The notes: a model not told the origin generated them from the sequence alone. DNA of 64,000 bases from Parasponia andersonii (GCA_002914805.1 JXTB01000118.1:821240-885239), one strand, 5' to 3'. Numbered from the stretch's first letter, positions 23,201 through 35,425 are shown. Program-made: numbers and translations.

Positions 23201-24367
23201 ATATGAGCAGAGATCAAATTTATATCATCCACAACATTATCTCCAATTTGTATAAGACTCAAAACCTTTATAGTACATCTGTGTTTCACCATGTTATGGA
23301 AAAAGGAAGAGTTTTTGTCCCCCTCCTTATGCCATTTGATACTGCTCTGCGCATGAAGATAAATTTCTTCTTAGGACAAGAAAGTGTCCAAAGAAGAGAG
23401 AGCTTCAATTTCTTGAAATAGAAGTGAGTCAGTAGGACCCTCGATAGCAAGCTATTCTTGAATAGATAAGATTTTGTCAGTAGCCTTAGAAATATTAAGT
23501 TTAAGGTCACCGAAAACTTGCTAATTCCACACCTTTAATTCATATTTTAGGTCCTTGAGTTTCTTAACCAAAATGGAGATTGGAGAACCAAAATATGGAC
23601 AAAACCAAACTGAAGTAACTAGGTCTTTAAAAGAAGAATGAGAAAGCCACATTCCCTGAAAGCGAAAAGGTCTTGGACCTGATGCGATATTTTTTGAAGA
23701 AGACAATAACAAAGAATGATGGTCAGAATGCAAACGAGGCAAACAAATACTTGAGACCTGATTCCACTGATCCAGAAAGTTTTGGCTAAAAAATACTCTG
23801 TCCAACCTAGACATAATGATCTTACCATTCCGATTACCCCTCCAAGTGTAAAAAGGACCCTGAGAGTCGATATCTAATAAGCTACAAAAAGTAACACCAG
23901 CTCAGAAATTCTCACAAGATCTTCTCTTAAGAATACCCGTAGTCTCATGAGCACCTATGACTACATTGAAATCACTAACAACCATGGATTAATAATATGC
24001 AAAGAAGACAAAGAATCCATAAGTCTCTTCAAACAAAATAGTCGCAACTAGCATAGACAAAACTAACAGAAAACAATGTACCTGTGAGTAGAAAAGAAAT
24101 AGAAACATGTTAAAAATGGAAGGCAATAACCTGATAGATGGATATCATTGAAGTGGCAAAAACCCATAAAGAGGGAATGGGCTTACTATTATGTGCAACT
24201 AGATGAAATCCCAATGAATGCCAAAAATGAGCAGAGATAGAATTAAAAGGACATAATGGTTCAGCTAAATAAAGTAAATCAAGTTTGTGACAGAGATATA
24301 AGTCTTTTAATGACCGCTGAGTTCTAGGGTTGGAAATACCCCTATAATTCCAGTAAAGCACCCTCAT
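20286..24367 (-). pseudogene. LINE-B ORF2: endonuclease, reverse transcriptase, zf-RVT, RNase H
   Basis: Starts MRVLYWNYRGISNPRTQRSL at 24367, the classic plant L1 endonuclease opening. Endonuclease continues to about 23521 (MSRLDRVFF, then LHSDHHSLLL). RT motifs: VLIPKVDNA and HQFGFVLGRNILDC (22896-22740), KLDIKKAFDTI (about 22645), RGVRQGDPLSPFLF (about 22480), and catalytic FADD at 22326-22337. The post-RT part SMAGRVSLVNSV is at about 22030. zf-RVT falls in 21300-20900. RNase H at 20786-20286 keeps INTDGAAYGSPGLAGCGG and HIYREGNIIADILA. Frames are broken near 24110, 23520, 22900, 22560, 22040 and 21770. Confidence 0.85.
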
Positions 24368-26645
24368 TGAGAAATTATTTTTGAGGCCCGTGTAACAGGC
24401 TTAGTATACTGAGAGTGAGTTGCTTGTTTCTTTTTCTTCGACTAGACTTCTTGCCGACCCTCGTCTCTTGAAGAGAAAACCTTGATTGGAGAAAGATCAC
24501 TTGTATCAATAATATCACTCCTTGAATCATCAAGCAAAGAGGATTCTTTAGTGGCTTGCCTTAAAGTAGGACCTTTATCAACTTCTATATTATCTTGATC
24601 ACCTAATTGATCTGTTGAAGAAATGGGCTGCTGATTAACTATTAGCTCATCAATTAGATTAACAACTGGCATTTTTGAATACTCCAAATGAGGCTGATCA
24701 TCCTCAAGAGTCTCTATATCATCTCCCCAAAATTTATACTTTCCTTTTTCCCCTACATTTATACCTATTCCTTTCTGGTCCAGATACTTTTGAGAGCCAA
24801 AAAAAGATTAGAAACTGGAACTTCAGCAGCTATTGGTTGTGACTTTGTAATAGGGCGATAAATTTTCTTTCAAGACCTAGAGCGACCCCTTTTAGCTTTA
24901 GCATCTCCGTCCTTGATTGTTGCTGCAACTTGTCTATGCCTACAAGTGACTACATCATGGCCAATTGCTTTGCAAGAAGCATGAAAATTTTGAAGACGCT
25001 CATACTCCAAGGGTATGAAAAAGCAATCAACCCCAACCTCAACCATTCAAGAATCAAACATTGTCTGTGAGAGATCAATATCAATAAGTATACGAGCACA
25101 GTGACCAAATTCCCCTTTGAGTGTCATCTCATCAAATCTAACTAGGCCACCAACTCCTTAAGCCAAATCAGAAAGAATTTGGCGATCCCAATAGACCTAA
25201 GGCAGCTCATGAAACCTAACTCAAATTTGAGTGTTGGTTAATCATTGGGTATTTGGGTTGAAGTTTGGGTACCATATTTGCAAATGAAGAACACTATATT
25301 TGAGATTCATTGATCCCATAAACCAAACACGAGCCTTCTCCTCCGAAGAAGTGAATGGAATATGGAAGAAACCATGCCCAAGAGAAATTAGCCGCCAATC
25401 AGAAGAGAGTTGCTAGATTGATTGTAGCTTGAACTTAAGGTCAACAAGTTTCCACAGCGAATCTCCTTTAGAAAGAAAAATATGACCAATAAGAGAATAT
25501 TTGCATAGCTCCAACTGATTCTTCAAGGCTTGCTCATTCACTTTCACATAAACATAATTCCCTTTCAATGTTGGCTTTGAAGATTCTGGAGCTATATTTG
25601 AAATTTAAGGGTCTGGTATTAAGGGAACTTTATCTCTAGTAGCAGTAGAGTTTACCACTTGTGCGAACGAAGGAGCACCAAAATCTTGAACTTTATTGAT
25701 GAAATCTTGAACTTTCTTGAAGCCACCAGCAATATTAACAACTTTCTTTGAAGAATCCAAGTTGACACCCTTATTTTTGAAAGCCATGAAGGACAAGCCT
25801 TGATCTGAAGCGAGAGGACTAGAATTGATCACCTTGAAAGAAACATGAGAATCTTTAACAACCGCACCATGAGAATCAACATTGAAATGAGAAACACTAG
25901 CAACTCCAAGAACCAACCCATGAGCACTTTGCGAACCATCCCTAGCCGCTCCAAGAACCAGCCCATGAGCACCTAAATCAACCAACCCATGAGCGCCTGA
26001 ACTTACTGAAGGAAGCCTTGAATTAACCCTACCTAGAGCATGACCAACATGAAAGGAAGTGTCCTCAATGCCCACATAAGAGATCTCCAGACCTGGAGTT
26101 GCAGTATCACATGGCAAAGATTGGATAGATTTGTTCGGATCTTACCCTAGTCCTAGGTTCAAGGTCTGGTTATCATTCACCAAGGGAGGAGGAGCACCAT
26201 AAAAATCAATCCTAATATCATCAACAACACCATGGATAGATCTGTTCGGATCTTGCCCTAGCTCTAGGTTCAAGGTCTGGTTATCATTCACTAAGGGAGG
26301 AGTTGCACTATGAAAATCATCCCTAATATTACCAATAAAACCATGGATAGATCTGTTTGGATTTTGACCTAGCACTAGGTTCAAGGTCTGGTCATCAATT
26401 ACCAAGGGAGAAGAAGCACCATGAAAAATAACCCTAACATCACTAACACCACCATGAAAATCTAATTCATGGCCAGCAACACCATCAGAAGTCCCTTGAG
26501 AAACCGCATCCAATCTCTTACCATGATCATCTATCTCCAAAGAATCATCAAGATCAGAATTAAGAGATGATTTTGAACGATAATCATTGAAACCGTAAGC
26601 TGAAAGTAAAAGGGCAGTTATAAAACGATCCAAATGCTCAGTCAT
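24364..26645 (-). pseudogene. LINE-B ORF1: DUF4283 and CCHC zinc knuckle protein
   Basis: From 26645 (MTEHLDRFITALLLSAYGF) it runs through a repeat-rich acidic N-terminal part, a DUF4283-type domain (about 25560-25010; e.g. FFHIPFTSSEEKARVWFMG, ARILIDIDLSQT) and a knuckle reading CKAIGHDVVTCRH near 24950. Such ORF1 proteins bind element RNA. A TAG interrupts near 24442; beyond it the same frame stays open to a TGA at 24366-24364 that overlaps the ORF2 ATG. Other stops at about 26142 and in the DUF4283 part. Confidence 0.75.
26123..26455 (-). repeat. Three 111-bp tandem repeats inside LINE-B ORF1
   Basis: Units begin at 26123, 26234 and 26345. The period is 111 bp, a multiple of three, so each unit encodes 37 residues (for example NDNQTLNLELGQDPNRSIHG). 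Frame is kept across the first and second junctions. Confidence 0.9.
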
Positions 26646-26652
26646 GTTGAAA

Positions 26653-26770
26653 GGTTAAGGCCAAGAAAAGCCAAGAGAGGCCAAGATCAGCCAAGAAACG
26701 TCCAAGAAGTGACAAAAAATGTCCAAGAAATAGTCAAGATTGGCCGGAGTTGGCCAAGGAAACCTAGGGT
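26653..26770. repeat. GGCCAAG-rich 5' region of LINE-B
   Basis: About ten loose copies of an 11-13-base unit built on GGCCAAGA or GTCCAAGA. On the element's own strand this is a CTTGGCC array upstream of ORF1, probably its 5' untranslated region. Confidence 0.6.
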
Positions 26771-26884
26771 GCATGAAACCCTAGCAGAGCATTCTCCTTG
26801 GTTCTTTTCATTGGTACAGCAGAGCTTTATTTTTTGTATATTAATTTCACTTTCTTCAAATAGATTAGTTGAGCAATATACTTA

Positions 26885-27560
26885 ATGAAAAATTTAAAAA
26901 TGAAAATTTTGAAATATCATAGTCAACACAGGCTGACATAGGATTAGAAACTATTTTAAAATAAGGTCTAAAGGAAAATTATTCATAAAAATAAAGGGAA
27001 AAATTAAGCACGTCAAAATAGTATGACTAAAGTTTAAAAATCACATGATTAAGTGGGGCAACCTAGGGCATAATTGAATTTTTTCTATAGAATGTGTGTG
27101 GAAAATTTAAAACTATAAAAATTTAAATAGAGCCAATAATGGTAATAATTGAAACTTTCAAAAAAACATAAGGTCAAAATTCAAGATAACAAAAGTTTAG
27201 GATCGAAATACGCCATCACCGAGGCTAAGGTAGCTCCATTCCTTAAAACTATAGCAAACATACTATCAAAATGGCACATTTTATTGTCTAGGCCAAGGGT
27301 AAAGGGAATAAAAGCCATAACACAACACATTGATCAGTCATAGCGACAAGCAATACCAATTTCAATTGAACAAGGCTCATCTTTTCAGAGTCAACACCAC
27401 CATAACAATATTATAACTCGTCCACTTACAATCAAACTGACCCAACACAACATAAAACTTGCACTGCCTCACTTCTAACATAATTAGGACTCAAAATAAG
27501 CCTTAGCTAATAAGCTTTACTTAAGAATTAAAGATCAAAAACTAAGGTACTAAGCCAGTC
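26885..27560. other. Unassigned, no gene seen
   Basis: AT-rich sequence between the LINE-B 5' end and the gypsy gag remnant. Only a 64-codon + strand frame at 27149-27343 without recognisable motif. Probably the internal or 3' part of the decayed element whose LTR is at 28900-29390. Confidence 0.3.
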
Positions 27561-28880
27561 CTCCATCCTTAATAATCATCATGATTGTCCAAACAAGCTC
27601 CTCTACTAATTTGTTTATGGTCGTAATCTTTACGATGATAGTGATATTTCTTCTTAGCTATCATTGCATCTGAAATCCTTAATCGGGGAGATTCTTGAAA
27701 AAGTTTCTTGTCTTTATACTCCAAGTAAATTGTTTCCAGAGGAACCGTCAAGTCATATACTTCTCCATTAGCTCTCTATAATTCATGTTCCAAGTATTGC
27801 CAACATCTGTGTTAGTTTTCCGCATTTTCGCTGTAGTTTGACAACTGCTTTGGCTTTGTGCCTGAGTTCTTTTCTTGTTAGTGATCAGTTTTTGCCATTG
27901 AAATTATGGTAACTTTCTTCACTATCTTACCCCAACTATCTTACACTCAAAAGACTCCTTCAGCTTTGGGTTGTACTTTTGCCATTATATCTTAAGAGAG
28001 GTTTTCCCATAATTTCTTGGAGAGCAAAGTTCTCTTGTAAACGCTATTGTAGCTTTGTACTAAGTCTGCATCATATATCTCATGCATAACTTCGATGAAC
28101 CTATTAAGATAAGAATACACTAGTACTCTCCTTCGTTTTGTTATGAGATTAACATATCAGCCATCATCTTCTACAACTATCTATTACTCATTTATTATTT
28201 TATAAATTTTGACAAAATTCTACCAAGCAGTCTACTGATTTTTCAGGTAATTTCATGAACCATACTAACTATTATTTTGTGAAGGGAGATTTGTTTATTC
28301 ATCATTTGTTTGCTAGAGCTGCAAGTCAATAGGACTCTAATTCTTGTATTGCTCCATCTTCTGCATCATCCTAGCCATCCATTCGTCCTTTCTTCTTTTC
28401 CAAATGTCAAATTTCTTGTAACTTTGGTCCCAGCAATTGATAGTTCTGCCTTAAACGAGCTTGTCTTAAAATCTTTTTTTTCTTAAATCTTACTCGAGAT
28501 GATTGTCCTACTAGTTCCTTCGTTTTGTGAATGGCTATTTTCCCTTCCTCTAAATTGTCCTCAATCTTGTCATTACTAGAGCCTGGATTAATTTGATTCT
28601 ATTTTGATCCTTCAATTATTAATAGAAAACTCATTCTTAGCATGTGACTCCAGGATCTGTATTTCAAAAGTTGGTTTCGTCTACAACATTGTGTCTGCAT
28701 CATTTTTCAGGTCGATTATTCAAAGTTCTACAATTGTCGTCATCTTGTTCAGCTGCTGTTATAGAAACTTTTGTTGTTAATCTACGTCCGCACCTGAAGC
28801 AGTTTTTTGAGCAACTCTTACAGAATGCTTTTATGTTCTGGTATCCGAATCCAAATCCTTTGAAAGAATCGAATCAATTT
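27561..28880 (-). pseudogene. Degenerate gypsy gag remnant
   Basis: 27751-27569 on the minus strand reads KKKYHYHRKDYDHKQISRG, loosely like the degenerate knuckle region of Tat-type gag (Y/C-HYHRDHGH). The rest up to the primer site at 28881 has no long frame. The assignment relies on the primer site and LTR to its right. Confidence 0.35.
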
Positions 28881-28896
28881 CTCCGGGATGGCGCCA
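28881..28896 (-). other. Primer binding site of gypsy remnant
   Basis: Minus strand TGGCGCCATCCCGGAG, three bases inside the LTR end CCA at 28900. TGGCGCC openings are normal for Tat and Athila elements. Confidence 0.6.
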
Positions 28897-28899
28897 ATT

Positions 28900-29390
28900 T
28901 GGTGGGTCAATTTCCAACAAGTATAGTGTAACTTGTCATCTCCAAACTGCTTGCAAGAACTCTCCGATATTTAAGTCAAAATTCCACTTGATATAACAAT
29001 TAATCTAAATGTAAGCTATTACTTGCTAGCTATTTATAGTAAGCAATGTTACACGGCAGTGATTTATTATTTAATGATTATAATTAATAAATTGAATTCC
29101 ACATATATCTCACCCAAATAATACTTATAATAATCTAATAATTAATTAGCACTTCATGTAATGTTGGGCACTATATAGTATGTAATAGTGTTACTCATTT
29201 ATAGGAAAATAGATAGTTAGAGAGTGGTTCTCAAGCACTTCCGATTGGTCCATGTGGCCACCTAGTTGTTGTACAATTCTTGAAGACATGGACTAAGTAG
29301 AAATAAATTATCAATTTTTTAATATTCAGCTCAAAAATTATTAATATTAATATTGACAAATCCGTTTTATCTCGTAATAATCATAGGTCA
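28900..29390 (-). repeat. 5' LTR of gypsy remnant (491 bp)
   Basis: Minus strand TGACCTATGA... to ...GACCCACCA, then spacer AAT and the primer site. It contains CTATAAATAG near 29031 (minus), a likely TATA box. No second LTR was found; the left half of this element is lost. Confidence 0.5.
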
Positions 29391-29392
29391 AG

Positions 29393-31395
29393 TGTAAAAC
29401 CCCTTAAATTTTAGAAGGATATTTTGGTCTTTTGAACAAATTTATTTGAAAAAATATTTAAAATTCGAATTTTGGATAAAAATGTAAAAAGTTTCAAAAG
29501 AGGTTACTAAATTGAAAAATTGATAGATGATTTTGAAAGAAAAAGAGAAAACCAGGGATTTATGTGCAATTTTATAAAAATTGCACCACCTTTTAAGAAG
29601 CTGACATGTGGCCGGCTCATTTAATCTCTCTCAATTTCTCTCTCCTCCCTGATTCTCTCTCTGCTCCAACAGGCAAAAAAACGTCGATTTCTAGCGAAAA
29701 TCTGACGAGACTCTTCCCGACATTGATGAGGGCTGCCACCGGTTGGAAATGAAAGCCCAATCTTAGACGAATTGTACATCGCCACTTGTAGCCCCGCCGG
29801 AGCTCTGTGTTGCCGAAAAATGCCAAGGCTTCCAAAGCTTGCTGGCGCCGATTCTGGTGACGTTTCGCTATGAAAATGATCGAGTTTGATTCGTCTCGTT
29901 ACGATCTTCAACATGTAGTGAATGAAGTCTATTTTACAATTTGAAGCTCTGATTTAAAATTGAGTTTTTAAATTTATCGATCAAAGATTCAAAAATGACG
30001 CATGACCTTCTAAACAACACCCAAACAATGTCAAACTTTCTCTATAGCTCCGTAATACTATTTGGACACTCAATTGAGGTTGGGATTCAATTACTTGGAT
30101 TTATGCAGGTTTAATTTGAAATTTTCATTATAACCACTTTTGTAAAAAAAATCGTGAATAAAATGATATATTGATAAACTAGTAGAAAATATTGGATTAT
30201 TCTGGAATTGGATTATGTGACTTTTACACATATTTATAAAATTGTGATTCTTAGGTGATTTAGCGAATTTTCTGCCCATTGTACAGTAAATTCCAGAATA
30301 ATATCATTTGGAGTTTTAAAGGATTGTTTGGTAATGTATTGCATGGTTATTATGCATATTTTGTTATATGTTGTATATAACATAGGATTACACATGAGAT
30401 ATATCTTAGGCATTACGTTATTATAGTGGGTAGACTAGTACACTTGCCCTCAGTGAGAGCCCGTAAACCTGTGCGGAGTTTTTCTGATTATTCTCATTCG
30501 GTAGGTGTAAGCATTCAACTGCCCCTCTAGTTCAGTAAGCTTAGACACACGGGTTTCCCTACAATTTTTTGAGATAGATATAAGGTAGAGAGTACTTAGT
30601 ACATGTTATACGAGTTACTCTAGTTCGTGATGAAAATGTGTGAACTCATAGGATGAGTTGATTTATGATATGTACAAATGTGTATTTCTGATTTTGGTTT
30701 TAAATATGTGGTCATTGTGGATATTAATTATTTTATACCTAGTTTATAAATAGAATTTAGAAAAGGTATTAATCATGTAGGTTTGGTAAATTACATCCAT
30801 TCAAAAAGGTAATTGAATTTCTACTAAGCATTCACGTACTCACCCCTTACTTCCTCCTCTTTTCAGGTGTCGATTTATTTTGTGATAATTATTTTGGTAG
30901 TTTGGTAAGCATGTTTGGTATATGCTTGCAGTTCTAATCCTCTTTATTGGTTAGTTGTATTCTATATCAATTCCTCTTTTCTAAGTCAAATTTATTTAGC
31001 CAATCGTAATATATTTACTGAGCAAATGTATGAAGATGATTTTTACTATTAAATCAAGTATTTAGAAAATAAAATGATTTTAGGTAAATTATTTGAATAT
31101 TGAGCCTAGGGTTTTAAATTGAACTATTTTAATAAACTTTATGCATTAATAAAATTTTTTAAACTAGTTAATTAGGATTTTCTTTAAACATAAAATGAAA
31201 AATTTCTTGAAAATTTTAAACTAGTAGATAATATTATGATTATCAAATTTGTCCAATCTTATAATTTACTTACTTTTGAAAACTAAAATACAAATTTCAT
31301 GTACTTGATTTTTTGAAATTTTTGAAAATTTACTATTTTTTATTATTTTTTACATAAAATTACTAAAAATCACAATTTTGAATTTATGTTTGTGA
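29393..31395 (+). repeat. Solo LTR, Tekay-like
   Basis: Starts TGTAAAACCCC two bases after the previous LTR. It shares blocks with the LTRs at 44957 and 51445, such as ATTCAAAAAGGTAATTGAAT, TTTATAAATAGA and TTTCAGGTG near 30867. The end is decayed (GTTTGTGA near 31395). The + strand has no coding frame; a minus-strand frame at 29914-29621 is low-complexity LTR sequence. No matching internal region or partner follows, so it is read as solo. Confidence 0.6.
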
Positions 31396-32099
31396 GGCTG
31401 AATCTTGAAGTGACTCATTTTGAACAATATTGGGATCATTAAAATTAAAAGACGCTAAAAAAACCAACCTCAGATGCACCGACAGAGAAAAAGGACAAAA
31501 TCAACAAGTACAAATTCATTTGATATTATAATTAATATTCCGATAAACGTGTAGAATTTAGGTGCTTTTTACGAGAACTGTTACGAGTTTAGTTTAAGAG
31601 GAACGAGTGATACATGCTACCGGCTTCTTTTGTGGATTTCTTAATATTTTTAATTTTTCATTGGTTTGACAATTTGTTTTGTTGGCTAATATCATTATCC
31701 TTATATTCTAAAATACTCATTATAAACTAATTCGTTTTAGAAAATACCTCTGGCTTAGATGCTATAAACTAAACTCCCCAAAACTTTCTAATACAAGAGC
31801 TTGCATATAGCGGGTCATAGTCGTAAATAGAATTTAATTAGTACTTGATACTATTGACACGTCAAAGAAAACAAAAGCAATTGTACTTGATACACGAACT
31901 AGCATATAACGGGTAATAGTCACAAATAGAATTTAATTAGTACTTGATACTCTTGACACCTCAAAGAAAACAAAAGCAATTTTACATTTTATGATTTTGA
32001 CATTCTACTTTCCTCATTCACCACTTCTCCTTCTTTCCTCAAATCTCCCATGCTCCGTTCTCTCTCTATAGCTCATATCTTTCTTCTAAAATTATGGCT
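31396..32099. other. Unassigned flank of Tat element 2
   Basis: No coding frame. Contains a 99-bp tandem duplication (31800-31981) and ends in a CT-rich stretch running into ATGGCTC at the element border. Could be old promoter sequence, but nothing proves it. Confidence 0.3.
31800..31981. repeat. 99-bp tandem duplication
   Basis: Two copies, from 31800 and 31899, aligned at an offset of 99; both contain AATTTAATTAGTACTTGATA and CAAAGAAAACAAAAGCAATT. Several substitutions separate them. Confidence 0.8.
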
Positions 32100-32704
32100 C
32101 GTTGACAGAGGTTTTATCAACAATGAATTTAGGAAATTATAAGATGTGACATATGTGTGAAAATAGTTAATAAATCAAAACAAATAAAAAGACAAGAATT
32201 TTATAATAGTTCAGCCCTAAAAAAGATGAGATTACATCCACTGTTTTTTCACTATTTTTTGGAGGATACAAGAAAGTGCAAAGTATGTTTCGAAAGTGAA
32301 AGAGAGTCTCTAAGTTTTTCCAAAAAAAAAAAAAGAACCCCTTGACAGTATTGAACTTCCCCTTATATAGGTAAGGGTAGTTCAATGTTCCCTAATTATG
32401 AAAACAGGTAAGTGTGTAATACAATTTGAGTAATAATATAACCAGGTAATAACTTTAAATGAGACGACTGATCGATCTTCAAAGAGAAATTTTTATTTCC
32501 CTTTCTTTGTAGATTACCCGTTTGATGGAGCTTGATCTAGTTTCTTTTTTATTCTGGTTGCACTTAACTCATTCGGAGATGGTCGTATTTAACTTACTCG
32601 GAGGAGGTCTCACTTAACTTACTCATGCAACTTGACACGTCCATTTAGTCGCTAACTTTCCCTTTTTGGTATTGACTAACATATAGTTTTTAGACTGCAC
32701 AACA
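32100..32704 (-). repeat. 3' LTR of Tat element 2 (605 bp)
   Basis: Minus strand TGTTGTGCAG... to ...CTGTCAACG; the final A of the usual CA has become G. Homologous to 2544-3228 but about 80 bp shorter. TATA motif at 32363-32372 (minus). Confidence 0.85.
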
Positions 32705-32720
32705 ATTGCTCCCCAACTCC
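32705..32720 (-). other. Polypurine tract of Tat element 2
   Basis: Minus strand GGAGTTGGGGAGCAAT directly before the 3' LTR start, matching the tract of element 1 at 13 of 16 positions. Confidence 0.75.
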
Positions 32721-34496
32721 ATTAGTTCTTTAGGATAAAATAGAGCTTCCTTCTCTGAAAAGTGCGAGCTTAAAAAATACAATGTCATGACATAATCTTG
32801 AGATCTTCAAAATGTCGCAGCTCTCAAATCTCACCTTTTTAAAACCATGCATACATTTTCCTGACAGACGAAATCACGTGTCACTTTTTCTCAAAAGAAT
32901 AGTGAAACTCGAGGAGACTTTTCCGTTTTCGAGCAGACATGATGATAGCGATAACGTCAGCTATTGTCTTAAATCAAAACGTTTCAAATTTTGAAAAGAT
33001 ACCGATTTAATTTTGGAAAATTAAATCCCGCGTGAACTTCGACCTTTAGATCTGAAAATTAAAGGCTTTGATCTACGGCTGTGATTTGACGATGCTTGAG
33101 ACATATAAATCGAAAATCAATCCACCTCTTCTTCAAAACTTGAACTCTATCGCCTTCTGTTTCTCTTACTCCTGAAACTCGAAGCATCCATAAAGCAATC
33201 CTTCCGCCGTCCTTCTGTTTTACAGCTCGCACAACTTCATCATCTTCTCCGACGAAGTTATCACCACAATGCTTTAGATGTCATCTTGGTCCTTCAGTCT
33301 TCGAAGAAACATTAGTATATATCCTCTCTCTCTCTCTCTTATTGTTCTTCGATTTTTTAGAACCTCTCATTTACAGATCCTATTTCTAAAAATAGGGACA
33401 AATCTTAGAACCTAAATGCCCTAAACATAAACCCATCCCATATTCAGATGGACTAAAAAATGGAAATTTTTTAAAATCTTTCCATTAATTTATAGAATAG
33501 GCCTCTTTTTTTTTTTAGATGATTGACAGACAGACGAACCCATAGAAAAATTTTAGGATCTGAAATCTTGTTTTTTGAAAATCATAATCAATCGAGTGAC
33601 GAATTATCAAAGAATTGCTCGAACAAATTTTATGAATCCGTAGATCGATTAGAAAAGATCTGATGAGCAGCTTGTCAATGCAATCCTAGGATGTGACCCA
33701 AACTGCTCGCATATAGTGAAGATCCATGATGCTCGCATAGGACTAAACCCATCCATATTTCTTTTCAGATGTCTAGTAGTGAGGATTTTAGGGAAGGGAA
33801 TGCATTCTCAGGAGAATCTTCCAACACAAGCATTAGCTCTATAAACCTTAAAGACTACCTTGAGCCAGAACTGAAGTGGAAATAACTGGGGTCAGGCAAA
33901 GTAGTCCTCGTATAGGCGACCTCTCTCAAGACCAGTGGCCTAGGCATATCAGAGATACCTCTGCATTCGCAACGGATTATCAATATGTAGAGGAAGATTG
34001 GTCATGTACCAATATAAAGATGAGCTATTCAACAAACAAGCTCAGAAAGATTATATGCAACTATAAAATTGACGTCACTCTTCGCCTTCCCATAGAGTTC
34101 AATAGACCACACACACCTCCTCGCGGAATTGCCTTATTCTCAGAGTAGTTCTTAGATGCGGTGTTTACCTCCCACTTCATCCATACATAAAATCAATCAT
34201 CGATTATTATGGAGTCGTCCATTTTTAACTAACCCCAAACATATATAGATGTATGGTAGGTCTGTACATATTATACCATAAATTAGGTTTAGAAACCCCA
34301 CTCCTGAAGAGTTTGCTTGGTTCTACTAAGTGAAATCAAACCCATAAGACTTCGGCTTCTTCTATGCGAGCAAGTGGTCGAACCAAGCTATAAAAACTAT
34401 CTACGGGGTCTGCAACAACATAGGAAAATGGAAAAATCTATTTTTCCAATTTGACTACGCGGATAACGGCTTCTTTCAGAACCCTAGTAGGTAACT

Positions 34497-34558
34497 TTCT
34501 GCTTATTGCTTTCTCTACGTAAATATATTATTCTGATCGCACTCGTATGTCATCACAG
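34497..34558 (+). other. Candidate intron in Tat element 2 antisense ORF
   Basis: GTAGGTAACT donor, ATCACAG acceptor, 62 bp. Same place as 789-718 in element 1. Confidence 0.55.
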
Positions 34559-34883
34559 ATAATAGGGAATGACTAGGACTCTCCAAAGAGCAGCTCGCAA
34601 ATGTGTATAAAATAAATAACCTTCCGATTAAAGAATTTGATTGGAAGAGGCTTGGGACGACCAAGAACTTAGTTACTTGCGGACTGCTTCCAAGGGGAGC
34701 CGCCTTCCCAGATTCTACTAACCATCCAACCAAACCCTCGAGCTTGGAAGAAGCCGAGAAAACAGAAGGAAAAAAGTGTGTGGTCTTTCAAGCCCAGGAA
34801 ATGAAAAGCCCATGCAACTCCTATAGTCTCGGAAGCATCATCTTCAGAAGCTGCATCGCCACCAGTTTCTTAGCAGTAAGAAG

Positions 34884-34953
34884 GTAATTATTTTTCTTTT
34901 CTTTTTGTCGCATTAATTGTCACCTCGCACGCTAACCAATCATTTTTGTATAG
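34884..34953 (+). other. Candidate intron in Tat element 2 antisense ORF
   Basis: GTAATTATTT donor, pyrimidine-rich interior, TTTGTATAG acceptor, 70 bp. Same place as 387-314 in element 1. Confidence 0.6.
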
Positions 34954-35362
34954 AAATGGCTATTGGCAGCGGACTACAAGCACACCGCCTTCCACTCTGG
35001 GTTCAATGGCAAAGTCCAAGACACCAGAGAGCACACCCTCTTCTTTGACGAAAGGGAAAAAGAAGGTTAACAATTCGAAGAAATGAAAAATCACCTTCGA
35101 GGATATCCCGACAAACTCGCCTCCTCCTCAGCCTCAAACTACGAGCCAACCTGAGCCAGCCAAGGAGACGGCAACTTCTTCTGAGGGACCGAGCCAGGTT
35201 GATAAAGACGAGGAGCTTTTCGCACTCCTTCACCAACTGCCAGAAAAAGCTGGTATGAGCGCGGCCTTCATCGAATGTTTCACTTCTGAGGATGGCTGGG
35301 AAAGGATGAAGCGACGACTAGTCAAGGTTGCCTTCAGTTCTGCGATAAAGATGTTGGCAAAT

Positions 35363-35425
35363 GTAAGCATCTTCTATCTTCACTCTTCAATGCACTTTTC
35401 TGGTATTTATGTGTTATATTTTCAG
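35363..35425 (+). other. Candidate intron in Tat element 2 antisense ORF
   Basis: GTAAGC donor and TATTTTCAG acceptor, 63 bp, length divisible by three but with a better protein fit when removed. Element 1 cannot be compared, as it leaves the window. Confidence 0.6.

Larger units (their letters stand above)
20040..26880 (-). mobile_element. L1-type LINE (LINE-B), near full length
   Basis: Minus strand, about 6.8 kb, with both ORFs in the standard order. The 3' end is taken near 20040, where AATAAA (minus) lies at about 20050 without a long A tail. The 5' end is taken near 26880, after an untranslated region rich in CTTGGCC repeats. Internal stops and frameshifts make it inactive. Confidence 0.85.

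Noticed and set aside
29617..29914. Minus-strand frames of 72 and 97 codons
   Set aside because: Overlapping frames within a solo LTR's CT-rich leader; no motif and composition typical of LTR sequence.
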